64,000 bases of DNA from Desulfolinea sp964487745 (lineage in GTDB: Bacteria; Chloroflexota; Anaerolineae; Anaerolineales; Villigracilaceae): assembly GCA_964487745.1 (NCBI GenBank), contig CAZASG010000002.1, positions 1-64,000 on the forward strand, written 5' to 3'. The position numbers and the translations under genes were made by a program. The first letter of the stretch is position 1, and the number at the start of each line of letters is the position of its first letter. This document shows positions 25,522 through 34,091 of this stretch, piece by piece. The notes under the pieces were generated by a model that was not told the origin of the DNA, searched no databases, and saw only the letters and a list, made by a program, of their open reading frames with translations.

Positions 25522-26439
25522 ATGATGAAAATACATGTAAAAGTCCCCGCCACGACAGCAAATTTGGGACCTGGCTTTGATGCGCTGGGGCTGGCGCTCA
25601 ACCTATGGAATGAGGCAGAGTTTTCCTGCACAAAAGACAGCAATATCCGCGTGACGATCAGCGGGGAGGGGGAAGAGTCCCTACCGCAGAATGCTGAGAA
25701 CGCCATCGCCCAGGCGGCCTTACAGGTCTATGATCTGGCGGGCAAATCATCTTCGGGACTGCATATTCACTGTACGAACCGTATCCCGCTCGGTTCAGGG
25801 ATGGGCTCAAGCTCGGCTGCCATGCTGACCGGAATGCTCGGCGCGAACGGCTTGCTCGGCAATCCTTTCACTGAGGAGGAGATCCTGAAGTTGGCTATTG
25901 AGACGGAGGGACATCCCGATAACGTCGCTCCAGCGATGTTGGGTGGATTGGTGGCGTCGATCCTGCACAAGGAGCGAGTCATCTCAATGCGTCTACCGAC
26001 GAGAGCCAATCATGGCCCGATCCATGCGACCATCGTCCTGCCCGATTTCGATTTTCCCACCCAACAGGCGCGCGCCATCCTGCCTAAGCAAATCAAGCGC
26101 GCGGATGCGATCTACAATATCAGCCGCGTGGTGCTGGTGACCGAAGCCCTGCGCACGGGAAATATGGAGTTGCTCGGCATCGCGATGAAGGATGCCCTGC
26201 ATCAGCCACAGCGTTTGGCACTGATTCCTGGAGCGATCCCCGCTCTCGAAGCCGGGAAAAAAGCCGGGGCTTCGGCTGTGGCCCTCTCTGGTGCAGGCCC
26301 AAGTCTGATCGCATTCTCTCCCAAGGAAGACTCCATCATCGGTGCAGCGATGCAAGCGGAATTCGAATCCGCTGGGCTAAGTGCACGCATCTTCGAGTTG
26401 AGCACCAGCTACGAAGGCGCGGAAGTGACGATTGGTTAG
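25522..26439 (+). CDS. thrB: Homoserine kinase
   Basis: A 305-residue GHMP-family kinase that phosphorylates L-homoserine to O-phosphohomoserine in threonine synthesis. The N-terminus PATTANLGPGFDALGLALNL is diagnostic for ThrB. The GHMP phosphate-binding loop is PLGSGMGSSSAAMLTG (~92-107), and the C-terminal motif VALSGAGPSLIAF is also typical. The length is normal. A GGAAGAGA precedes the ATG. No other threonine genes are next to it; the following gene is convergent, 3 bases away. Confidence 0.93.
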   Translation: MMKIHVKVPATTANLGPGFDALGLALNLWNEAEFSCTKDSNIRVTISGEGEESLPQNAENAIAQAALQVYDLAGKSSSGLHIHCTNRIPLGSGMGSSSAAMLTGMLGANGLLGNPFTEEEILKLAIETEGHPDNVAPAMLGGLVASILHKERVISMRLPTRANHGPIHATIVLPDFDFPTQQARAILPKQIKRADAIYNISRVVLVTEALRTGNMELLGIAMKDALHQPQRLALIPGAIPALEAGKKAGASAVALSGAGPSLIAFSPKEDSIIGAAMQAEFESAGLSARIFELSTSYEGAEVTIG

Positions 26440-26442
26440 TAT

Positions 26443-27144
26443 CTACCCAAAAGCCTTGCGGAATTCATCGACTGCTTTTTGACCGCTGCGTGCCAAGCCA
26501 TCGTAAAAAGCTTCTCGGTCTTGATTGCGATAATCCAAGCGTTCGACGTGGAAGGGGGCGAGACGTTCTCTGGCTTTGCGACGTTCGCTAACATCCAAGA
26601 AGTAGACCAGCGCGTTGTCAACGCTGTCTGCATCTGACCAATCTGATTTATAGATGGGAATGCCGGCTCTATTGAATACCCACGTCATATTGGGCATGGA
26701 GCCATAGGCGCGGTGACAGGCCCCATCGAGGGCATCGAGTAAGATCGGGCGGGTAACCCCAAGCACATCGCGCAGATCGCAGGCATGTTTTGTCTTTTGC
26801 TCCATCGAGGTCAAGTGGGGGTAGTTCTCCCCCGGGTGAGCTTCATGAGTATAGAGAAAGATCGAGCCGATATTTCGATCAGCATATTTATCAGCAATGG
26901 CATTCATGGACGGCGACGCCATCCCACAGTAGGATCAGGTAAAGCTGCCAAATTCGACGACCGTGTATAGGGAGGCTGACCAAATCTCACTCAGGCGCGT
27001 CTCGCTGCCATCCAAATGCCAAAGGGGAAAATCGGGAGCACGGTCACCAAGTTGGGGACTCTCATCAAAGCGCATCCAGCGCATAAACTTTTCAGGGACA
27101 AATTCATCATAGTTGTATAAGGTCAATAATTCATCGTTATTCAT
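26443..27144 (-). CDS. Deiodinase-like thioredoxin-fold selenoprotein candidate (UGA = Sec70)
   Basis: A 233-residue thioredoxin-fold protein if the in-frame TGA at 26935-26937 is read as selenocysteine. Upstream of it, residues 1-69 end in VVEFGSFT; downstream the same frame continues SYCGMASPSM to the end. FGS-x-T-U is the active-site signature of the iodothyronine deiodinase family, and a second family feature, FLYTHEAHPGENYPHL, follows at the right distance. Residues U70-S-Y-C73 form a UxxC redox pair. A redoxin or peroxide/thiol reductase role is more likely than hormone deiodination. The ATG at 27144 has AGGAG upstream. TGA terminates other genes here, so recoding rather than code change is implied. 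Annotated naively, it splits into two fragments. Confidence 0.82.
26908..26924 (-). promoter_or_regulatory. SECIS-like hairpin downstream of the in-frame UGA (deiodinase-like gene)
   Basis: Ten bases after the UGA the mRNA reads GGATGG-CGTCG-CCGTCC, a 6-bp stem with one G-T pair and a 5-base loop containing GU. Bacterial SECIS elements lie inside the coding region with the apical loop roughly 16-37 bases after UGA; here the loop begins 16 bases after it. The fold is suggestive only. Confidence 0.45.
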
Positions 27145-27241
27145 ATGACTCTCCTAAACCGATAAAAATGATCTTGATAGTAACATAAATATAGTAAGAA
27201 TTGAGATAACCACTTCGTCTATGTTGGGTGGAGATAAAGAC

Positions 27242-27952
27242 ATGGAAATTACACAAACCAAAGAAAAAACTTTTTTTCAAAAACATGGGAATAAACTTCC
27301 CGCCTTGCTCTTTTGGGTCGGATTGATCGCAGCGTATTATGGATACGCTAACGCAAATGACTTGTCACCCTTGGAAGTCACGCAGCAATTATTAGGATTT
27401 ATGCAAACCGGCATTGGGGGCGTATTGATCTTTATTCTGCTCTATGCCATTCGTCCGTTGATCCTTTTTCCTGCAACTTTCCTGACTCTGGCAGGCGGAT
27501 TTGTTTTTGGGCCAATTCTTGGCGTGATCTACACTATTATCGCCAGTAATATCTCGTCAGCGATCGCTTTTTACGTGGGACGTTATTTTGGCGAAGGGCT
27601 ATTACAGGAGCAAGATGATGAAGGCGACGGCTGGATCCAACGCTACACGCGCCGTATGCGTGAGAACAGTTTTGAGACCGTGATGACCATGCGCTTCATC
27701 TTTTTGCCCTACGATATGGTCAGTTATCTGGCCGGGTTCCTGCGTATCAAGTTCTGGCCCTTTATTCTGGCGACCGCATTTGGCTCGATCCCCGGGACAA
27801 TCGCCTTCGTTGGCTTTGGGGCTTCGGTCGAGAGCTTTGATGGCGGTCTACCTTCGCTCAACCCGGTTACATTAGGGTTCTCGATAGCGATCTTTATTAT
27901 CAGCATTGCGCTCTCACGTTTGTTCAAGAAAAAAGAAAGTATTCAGGAATAA
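27242..27952 (+). CDS. VTT-domain (DedA/TVP38-like) membrane protein
   Basis: A 236-residue membrane protein of the VTT/SNARE-associated (TVP38/TMEM64, DedA-like) family. It has five to six transmembrane segments and the central motif LTLAGGFVFGPILGVIYTII (F/G-x-x-x-G repeats), followed by YVGRYFGEGLL and RFIFLPYDMVSYLAGFLRI. Members are linked to lipid scrambling and membrane homeostasis. The ATG at 27242 is chosen because GGAG lies 9 bases upstream. The flavin disulfide reductase gene follows after 18 bases, a pairing that recurs in bacteria. Confidence 0.88.
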   Translation: MEITQTKEKTFFQKHGNKLPALLFWVGLIAAYYGYANANDLSPLEVTQQLLGFMQTGIGGVLIFILLYAIRPLILFPATFLTLAGGFVFGPILGVIYTIIASNISSAIAFYVGRYFGEGLLQEQDDEGDGWIQRYTRRMRENSFETVMTMRFIFLPYDMVSYLAGFLRIKFWPFILATAFGSIPGTIAFVGFGASVESFDGGLPSLNPVTLGFSIAIFIISIALSRLFKKKESIQE

Positions 27953-27970
27953 AAGGGAAAGGACACTGTC

Positions 27971-29398
27971 ATGAAATCTCGTTTCAATACGATCGTTATC
28001 GGGGCTGGCTCGGGTGGGATGACCATCGGCGTTGGCATGGCTGCGCTCGGCAAAGATATCGCCATGATCGAAGGCCTTCACGTGGGTGGCGACTGCACCA
28101 ATGTCGGCTGTGTGCCCTCGAAGACGCTCATCCATGAAGCAAAGAATTTCAAACCGGGCATGGACCCAGACAACGCGCTCAAAGAAACTATCCGCAAGCG
28201 CAATGCGTTACGCGACCTTGAAACGCATGAAGTCAAAGAAGAGATTGAAGGACTGACCTTCATCGAAGGGATGGCGAAATTCACTGCACCGAAAAAGCTC
28301 GCGGTCACCGATGCCGCTGGCAACACAACTGACTATACTGCCGATAATATCGTCATCGCGACAGGCGCACGTCCGCGCCAGCTTGAGATCGAAGGTCTGC
28401 CCGATGAGCGCTACATGACCAATATCGAGCTTTTCGATACCGAGACTGCACCCAAGCATCTCGTTGTTGTTGGGGCGGGTGTAATCGCGCTCGAAATGGC
28501 CTTTGCGTTTGAAAAGCTTGGCACCAAGGTCACGATGTTCGCCCTCGATAATCGTCCGTTGATCCAGAATATCCCCGAAGCGGGCGAAGCTATCCAGGTC
28601 AGTCTCGACCGCAAGGGCATCACAAGTCATTATGGTGTAACCGCAAAATCCTTCGATGAATCTACACGCACGCTGGCGCTCACACAAGGTGAGAACGAGA
28701 TAGCGGTAGAGGATGTAGACAAGGTTTTGGTGGCAATCGGTCGGGTGCGCAATATCGATTCACTCGGACTGGAGCAAGCCGGGGTCAAGTACGATATGCA
28801 GACAGGCATCGCCGTCAACTCTTTTGGCGAGACCAATGTTAAGGGTGTTTATGCCATCGGGGATGTAACCCCCACATCCGCTTTTACGCATTCAGCTAAT
28901 GCTCAGGGACGACGTGTTATCCAACGAATCGCGTTCCCGATCATGCCTGTGCCCAAAAAGGAACCGCTCTTTCCGAGCGCGACCTTCTCGGACCCGGAAG
29001 TTGCTACCGTTGGCCTAACGCCTGCCGAACTCGAGGCACAGTGCCATCCCGAAGCGACCAAACGCATCCGCGTGGACTTGAAAGGCAACACCGACCGCGC
29101 CTACACGGATGGGATCGAAGAGGGCTTTATCATCGTGGATGCCGTGCGCCTGACTGGGGAAATTTTGCACGCGACGATTGTTGCACCGCACGCATCCGAG
29201 ATGATCTCATTCTTCACGCTGGCAATGAGCCAGAAGATTTCTCTCTATAAAATTTATCGGCTGGTTTACCCCTACCCGACCTTTTCCAGCGGCATATTGA
29301 AAGTGGCCGATTTCTTTATGCGTGAGACATTAACGAATATTCGTGGTGAGCTTGGGGCGTATTTGCGCTATCGCTTTGCACGACCCCACAACAAATAG
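27971..29398 (+). CDS. FAD-dependent disulfide oxidoreductase, MerA/Lpd-like
   Basis: A 475-residue class I pyridine nucleotide-disulfide oxidoreductase. It has FAD-binding VIGAGSGGMTIGVGMA, the redox-active pair C42-x4-C47 (GGDCTNVGCVPSK), a second NAD(P) Rossmann motif (VVGAGVIALEMAFAFEKLG) and the FAD motif VYAIGDVT. The C-terminal dimer region reads YPYPTFSS where glutathione reductase and Lpd have the His-x-His-Pro-Thr-x-x-Glu catalytic motif, so the usual His-Glu base pair is replaced by Tyr and Ser. It also lacks the MerA C-terminal Cys pair. A physiological disulfide or quinone substrate is likely. It is operonic with the VTT protein. Confidence 0.87.
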   Translation: MKSRFNTIVIGAGSGGMTIGVGMAALGKDIAMIEGLHVGGDCTNVGCVPSKTLIHEAKNFKPGMDPDNALKETIRKRNALRDLETHEVKEEIEGLTFIEGMAKFTAPKKLAVTDAAGNTTDYTADNIVIATGARPRQLEIEGLPDERYMTNIELFDTETAPKHLVVVGAGVIALEMAFAFEKLGTKVTMFALDNRPLIQNIPEAGEAIQVSLDRKGITSHYGVTAKSFDESTRTLALTQGENEIAVEDVDKVLVAIGRVRNIDSLGLEQAGVKYDMQTGIAVNSFGETNVKGVYAIGDVTPTSAFTHSANAQGRRVIQRIAFPIMPVPKKEPLFPSATFSDPEVATVGLTPAELEAQCHPEATKRIRVDLKGNTDRAYTDGIEEGFIIVDAVRLTGEILHATIVAPHASEMISFFTLAMSQKISLYKIYRLVYPYPTFSSGILKVADFFMRETLTNIRGELGAYLRYRFARPHNK

Positions 29399-29456
29399 CA
29401 AATCAAGCTGCAGCGCCTGAATTGCGTTACAACTGTAATTATTTAAGGAGAAAGAA

Positions 29457-30707
29457 ATGAAACGTCTTATTTTTATGTTGCTTGTTTTTAGCATGCTCGT
29501 GGCCGCCTGCGCACCACAGAGCGAAGCACCCAGTGGTGAATTTGATATCAACGACTGGGATAGTGTCCTTGAAGCAGCTCGCGGCCAAACCGTGAATTGG
29601 TATGTTTGGGGTGGCTCGGACTCGATCAATGCCTATATAGATAATTTCTATGGCACTGCACTGAAGGAACGCTACGACATCACGCTCAACCGTGTGCCAC
29701 TGGCGGACACGGTCGATGCCGTGAATCAGGTTCTAAGTGAGAAACAGGCGGGCACCGATCCTGGTTCGGTGGATTTGATCTGGATCAACGGCGAAAACTT
29801 CTTCACACTCAAGCAAGCCGAAATGCTTTACCCGGATTGGGCACAGAAAATTCCTAATAGCGCTCTCGTCAACTGGAATAACCCGGCCATTAATCTTGAT
29901 TTTGGCAATCCCGTAGATGATCTCGAAAGCCCGTGGTCATCTGCGCAGTTCCAGTTCATCTATGATTCCGCTCGCATGAGCGAAGACGAACTCCCTCGCT
30001 CCTATGTAGAACTTGCTGATTGGGCCTGTGAACATCCCGGCCGCTTTACCTATATCGACCCTAACGGGACCGGTGGTTTCCTCGGTAACCGTTTCATCAA
30101 AGGCGCGCTTTACGAAATAAGTGGGGGGGCATCACAGTGGCAAAAAATGGAGCAGGCACTCTGGGATCAGTGGTCACCTGAACTCTGGGATTATTTAAAC
30201 AAGATGGAATCCTGTCTGTGGCGCGAAGGTGAGACCTATCCGCAGGATGAATCTGAACTCGTCAATCTCTTTGCCAACAACGAGATCGACTTAAGCATGA
30301 CCAACGATATCACCGGCGCCGGTCGTTGGATTGCTGATGGGCGCATGCCCGAAACCGCGCGTGCCTTCGTCTTTAATAGTTACATGATCGGCGACTTCAA
30401 CTATGTCGCCATTCCGCTCAATGCACCGAACAAAGCTGCTGCGCTCGTTTTAGCGAACTTGCTCCTTGAGCCTGAATTCCAGGCAGCACAGATCCTGCCT
30501 GAAAACGGCTTTGGCCTCGGCTATGCCATCGACGTGAACCGCGTTACGGATGCAGAGGCGCTTGCAGCACTCGAAGAGTCCGCTGCCAAGTTGGGCGATG
30601 CCGCCACCCCAGCATCTGATCTGGCGAAATCCCTCGTCGGCGACTCAGCAGCAGAATACCAAAACCTTGTCCAACAAGATTGGCTAACGTTCGTTATACA
30701 ACAATAA
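29457..30707 (+). CDS. ABC transporter substrate-binding lipoprotein, YnjB-like
   Basis: A 416-residue solute-binding lipoprotein with a signal peptide ending in the lipobox VAAC (Cys19). The mature start, NWYVWGGSDSINAYIDNFYG and ALKERYDITLNRVPLADTVD, matches the YnjB-type family of extracellular binding proteins (thiamine or spermidine-like fold). The substrate of this family is not established. AAGGAGAAAG precedes the ATG. Downstream are two permeases and an ATPase, so it feeds that ABC importer. Confidence 0.85.
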   Translation: MKRLIFMLLVFSMLVAACAPQSEAPSGEFDINDWDSVLEAARGQTVNWYVWGGSDSINAYIDNFYGTALKERYDITLNRVPLADTVDAVNQVLSEKQAGTDPGSVDLIWINGENFFTLKQAEMLYPDWAQKIPNSALVNWNNPAINLDFGNPVDDLESPWSSAQFQFIYDSARMSEDELPRSYVELADWACEHPGRFTYIDPNGTGGFLGNRFIKGALYEISGGASQWQKMEQALWDQWSPELWDYLNKMESCLWREGETYPQDESELVNLFANNEIDLSMTNDITGAGRWIADGRMPETARAFVFNSYMIGDFNYVAIPLNAPNKAAALVLANLLLEPEFQAAQILPENGFGLGYAIDVNRVTDAEALAALEESAAKLGDAATPASDLAKSLVGDSAAEYQNLVQQDWLTFVIQQ

Positions 30708-30716
30708 GAAACGAAA

Positions 30717-30746
30717 AGAAGTGGCTCATGTTTCTGAGCCACTTCT
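30717..30746 (+). terminator. Intercistronic hairpin after the binding-protein gene
   Basis: A perfect 12-bp stem (AGAAGTGGCTCA with TGAGCCACTTCT) with a 6-base loop, 10 bases after the binding-protein stop. There is no T run, so it more likely protects or attenuates the message to favour the binding protein over the rest of the operon. Confidence 0.5.
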
Positions 30747-30764
30747 AGATCAAAGGAGATTTTT

Positions 30765-31370
30765 ATGCAACGAAAAAAGACTTCCCCATGGCAGTATCTT
30801 GGTCTGGTGATCATACTTGGCATTTTGGCCGCTGTCGGTTGGTGGCTTATATCCCCAACCTTTATTGATAAAGAAGTTAGTGAACCGCTACCTGTCACAA
30901 ATGTAGAAGAGCCATCTTCCGAGCCTGTTGTAGAAGCAGTCCCAACTTCAGTCGCCGAAAACCAAACGGAATCCGAAGCAGATGCTGTGACTGAGCCAAC
31001 AGCCGAACCTGCCATATCGGATAGCGGACAAGTCCTTGCGCAAGGCTCATTCTACGATCTGTCATATACCGGAGCGGGCGATGCGCTAGTTTATCAATTT
31101 GCAGATAGCTCTCGCTTTTTACGTCTTCAGGATTTTTCTGTAGACAATGGGCCAGACCTTTTCGTCTATCTTGTTCCCGTTGACCCTGTACCCAATACAA
31201 GCGGAACAGAGATCGCTGGATATTACAACCTCGGCAGGCTAAAAGGCAATATTGGCGACCAAAACTACGATATCCCTGCTGACCTTGACCTCAGTCAATA
31301 TCAATCGGTTGTGGTCTGGTGCGAGGCTTTTTCTGTTCCCTTTATTGCATCACCCCTCAACACCCAATAA
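30765..31370 (+). CDS. Membrane-anchored DM13-domain protein
   Basis: A 201-residue protein with one N-terminal transmembrane helix (~8-25), an acidic/threonine-rich linker (~35-85) and a C-terminal DM13 domain (~90-195: LQDFSVDNGPDLFVYL, LKGNIGDQNYDIPADLDLSQ, VVVWCEAFSVPF). DM13 domains are proposed to have redox or electron-transfer roles linked to their conserved cysteine, here in VWCEAF. It lies inside the YnjBCD-like operon, between binding protein and permease, with AAAGGAG upstream of the ATG. Confidence 0.87.
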   Translation: MQRKKTSPWQYLGLVIILGILAAVGWWLISPTFIDKEVSEPLPVTNVEEPSSEPVVEAVPTSVAENQTESEADAVTEPTAEPAISDSGQVLAQGSFYDLSYTGAGDALVYQFADSSRFLRLQDFSVDNGPDLFVYLVPVDPVPNTSGTEIAGYYNLGRLKGNIGDQNYDIPADLDLSQYQSVVVWCEAFSVPFIASPLNTQ

Positions 31371-31388
31371 ATGTTGTAAAATCTCTGC

Positions 31389-32243
31389 GTGCTTCAAAAA
31401 CGCAAAAACACTCACTATTTTGCACTCGCCCCGGCAATGACCGTTGTCTTGGTCTTGCTAGGGGCGAGTCTTTTTTATGCCATCGCTGAAAGCGTAGGGT
31501 ATATCAGCACGATCGGACAGGCAGAAGTCAGCTTACAAGCGTATCGCAGTGTCTTATTCGAGAGTTCTGAGTTTTGGGTTTCCCTAGGATTTTCACTCTG
31601 GATCAGTGTTGCATCCACTGCTATTTCATCGGTGATCGCACTTGTGCTAGCTGTTTGGCTTGCAGGTCGTAAAAGCAACTCAGACACCCTTGCCCTGAAT
31701 TGGAATCTGGCCTTCCCACATTTGGTTTGGTCGGCGGCACTTTTACTATTTCTCTCACAGAGTGGCTTGCTCGCTCGTTGGGCGGCATCATTAGGATTTA
31801 TTGACATGCCCAGCCAATTTCCCGTTCTTGTGCGTGATCGTTACGGCATCGGCATCATTCTTAGCTATATCGGCAAAGAAGTACCCTTTCTCACCATCAT
31901 CATCCTTTCCGTCTTACGCTCGCAGGCCGTTGGCTACGATATCGTCGCGGAGAATCTCGGCGCAAGTCGTTGGCAGCGTTTGCGCTATGTAACCATTCCC
32001 CAAGTGATGCCTGCCCTCATTGCTGGTGATCTGTTGGTTTTTGGATTTATCTTCAGCAGTTACGAAGTGCCCGCCTTATTGGGAGTTGGCTACCCGCGCG
32101 CTTTACCCGCCCTTGCACTGCGATTCTTCCTTGACCCGGACCTGCGTGCCCGCTCCGAGGGCATGGTCATGAGCCTGATCATCACGGGGGTCGTCATCAT
32201 CGTGGCATTGGTCAGTTTGCGAATAGGGGAGCGGCAGCGATGA
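31389..32243 (+). CDS. ABC transporter permease (YnjC-like, N-terminal half)
   Basis: A 284-residue binding-protein-dependent permease with six transmembrane helices and the EAA loop AENLGASRWQRLRYVTIPQV (~195-214) that contacts the ATPase. E. coli YnjC fuses two such permease modules; here they are separate genes. The start appears to be a GTG at 31389, 6 bases after a TAAAAT hexamer (31377-31382), with no ribosome binding site. This suggests an internal, possibly leaderless promoter. Confidence 0.85.
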   Translation: MLQKRKNTHYFALAPAMTVVLVLLGASLFYAIAESVGYISTIGQAEVSLQAYRSVLFESSEFWVSLGFSLWISVASTAISSVIALVLAVWLAGRKSNSDTLALNWNLAFPHLVWSAALLLFLSQSGLLARWAASLGFIDMPSQFPVLVRDRYGIGIILSYIGKEVPFLTIIILSVLRSQAVGYDIVAENLGASRWQRLRYVTIPQVMPALIAGDLLVFGFIFSSYEVPALLGVGYPRALPALALRFFLDPDLRARSEGMVMSLIITGVVIIVALVSLRIGERQR

Positions 32244-33034
32244 AAAAGTTTTCTTCAAACCTTATCCGCATCGGGCTGTACGTTATTCTAATCGCGCCCT
32301 TATTACTATTTCTTGTATATGCTTTTTCGACGCGTTGGTTCTTCCCCGAGCCTTTCCCGACAGAGTGGACAACGACGACCTTCCAACGCGCGCTCAATGA
32401 TTCGAGAACCTTCTCGAGTGTGACACAGGGTTTGTGGATCGCAGTTCTTGTCAGTCTATTCTCTCTCGTTATTGGATTCCCTGCCGCGCGTGTCTTGGGT
32501 TTGCGCGATTTCCGCGGACGTCAACTGGCATGGCTACTTCTATTCTTGCCCACAGTAATCCCTCCACTATCGATCGGGATGGGATTGAACGTCCTATTCC
32601 TGCGGATTGGATTGGCGGGGAGCATTATTGGTGTGGCGTTGGCCCATATCGTACCGACCTTGCCCTATACTGTTTTTACCTTATCAAGCGCATTCGCACG
32701 TTTTGATGAAAATTACGAATATCAGGCTCTTGCGCTGGGCGCTAACCCGTGGCGTATTTTCTTCACGATCACATTACGCCTGATGATGCCCAGCTTGGTC
32801 GTCGCGGCGTTATTCGCTTTTTTAATCTCGTGGAGCCAATATCTGCTCACATTATTGATTGGCGGTGGGCAAGTTATCACATTGCCCGTCCTACTCTTCT
32901 CCGCAGCCTCCGGCGGGAACCCGGCAACCATCGCGACATTGTCGCTTTTGTTCGTTGCCCCACCGATTCTCGTGATCGCGATTACGGCGCGGCAATTGAA
33001 CCAACACGGAAATGAAATAAGAAAGCAATTCTAA
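32240..33034 (+). CDS. ABC transporter permease (YnjC-like, C-terminal half)
   Basis: A 264-residue permease with six transmembrane helices and the EAA loop YQALALGANPWRIFFTITLR. It overlaps the first permease by 4 bases (ATGA), so translation is coupled. Together they form the membrane channel of the importer whose binding protein is at 29457. Confidence 0.88.
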   Translation: MKKFSSNLIRIGLYVILIAPLLLFLVYAFSTRWFFPEPFPTEWTTTTFQRALNDSRTFSSVTQGLWIAVLVSLFSLVIGFPAARVLGLRDFRGRQLAWLLLFLPTVIPPLSIGMGLNVLFLRIGLAGSIIGVALAHIVPTLPYTVFTLSSAFARFDENYEYQALALGANPWRIFFTITLRLMMPSLVVAALFAFLISWSQYLLTLLIGGGQVITLPVLLFSAASGGNPATIATLSLLFVAPPILVIAITARQLNQHGNEIRKQF

Positions 33035-34071
33035 TGACAACCGTTGAACTCACGTCAATTACAAAAAAATATGTTGGCCAAGAAGAGGCCGTTCTGCAAG
33101 ATTTTTCTCTGTCAATAAAAGATGGAGAACTAGTTTCTCTGCTTGGACCCTCCGGTATTGGGAAGTCGACTTTGTTGAAGCTCATCGCCGGGTTAGAACG
33201 CCCTGATACAGGCGATATCCAGTTTGATGGAGAGAGTATTCTTGCCACACCGCCCAACCAGCGGGAAGCCGTTTTCATGTTCCAGAAAGCCTATCTCTTC
33301 CCTTTTTTGAGCGTGGGCGAGAATATCGCTTTTGGGCTGAAGGTGAAGAAACTCCCTGCTGAAGAGCAGCGCAAACGCATCGCCGAAATGCTCGAATTGA
33401 TCGGTCTGCCGGGCATTGAGAAACGCAAGCCGAACGAACTCTCTGGGGGTGAGCAGCAGCGCGTGGCGCTGGCTCGCTCACTCGTCATCCGCCCGAAGGT
33501 GCTGTTGCTGGACGAACCTTTTAACAGCCTCGACCGCCCCGTCCGTTTGGGGTTGCAGGAAGCGGTACGCAATATCCAGCGAGAATTGGGCATTACGACT
33601 ATTCTCGTGACGCACGATCTTGATGAAGCGATGGCCATGTCAGATCGCATGGCGCTCTTAATGGGCGGCAAAGTTGCTGCTGTTGACCAGCCCCATCGCC
33701 TTTTCCAAAGACCACCCTGCGTGGAGACGGCAAAATTCGTCGGTGTGGAAACATTTATCGAGGGGGTAGCAAGTTCGGGCACACTCGTTTCGGCGGAATG
33801 GGGCGAGATAAAAATTGAAGATGAAACAAAAGCCGGTCAAAGCGTATTTGCCATTCGTCCAGAGCACATCCGCATCCAAAAAGAAAAATGTGAAAACTCA
33901 TTGCCGGGCGTAGTGAAGAATTGTGTTTATCGTGGCGCTCAAGCAGAGGTGAAAGTTGCGTTAGGCCGAGAGACGATCAAAGCGCATATTTCTGACGAAG
34001 CAGAGATGGTAGCAATCGGTGCGGATGTGTATGTGAAGTTACCAAAGGAGCATTTATTTTCTGTGGCGTAG
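33034..34071 (+). CDS. ABC transporter ATP-binding protein (YnjD/PotA-like)
   Basis: A 345-residue ATPase with Walker A GPSGIGKST (38-46), signature LSGGEQQRVALARSL, Walker B VLLLDEPFNSLD and the H-loop VTHDLDEAM. The last ~100 residues form a TOBE-type regulatory domain (FAIRPEHIRI). It overlaps the second permease by one base and completes the importer. The substrate cannot be determined from sequence. Confidence 0.92.
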   Translation: MTTVELTSITKKYVGQEEAVLQDFSLSIKDGELVSLLGPSGIGKSTLLKLIAGLERPDTGDIQFDGESILATPPNQREAVFMFQKAYLFPFLSVGENIAFGLKVKKLPAEEQRKRIAEMLELIGLPGIEKRKPNELSGGEQQRVALARSLVIRPKVLLLDEPFNSLDRPVRLGLQEAVRNIQRELGITTILVTHDLDEAMAMSDRMALLMGGKVAAVDQPHRLFQRPPCVETAKFVGVETFIEGVASSGTLVSAEWGEIKIEDETKAGQSVFAIRPEHIRIQKEKCENSLPGVVKNCVYRGAQAEVKVALGRETIKAHISDEAEMVAIGADVYVKLPKEHLFSVA

Positions 34072-34077
34072 TTGGAG

Positions 34078-34083
34078 TACAAT
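34078..34083 (+). promoter_or_regulatory. -10-like box before the acetyltransferase gene
   Basis: TACAAT ends 8 bases before the ATG at 34092, with no ribosome binding site in the gap; a leaderless message is likely. Confidence 0.42.
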
Positions 34084-34091
34084 GCTGACCT

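Noticed and set aside
26443..27144. Two separate genes or a nonsense-mutated pseudogene instead of a selenoprotein
   Set aside because: The stop falls exactly at the deiodinase-family Sec/Cys position, the frame is otherwise intact with conserved residues on both sides, and a second such case exists in the window.
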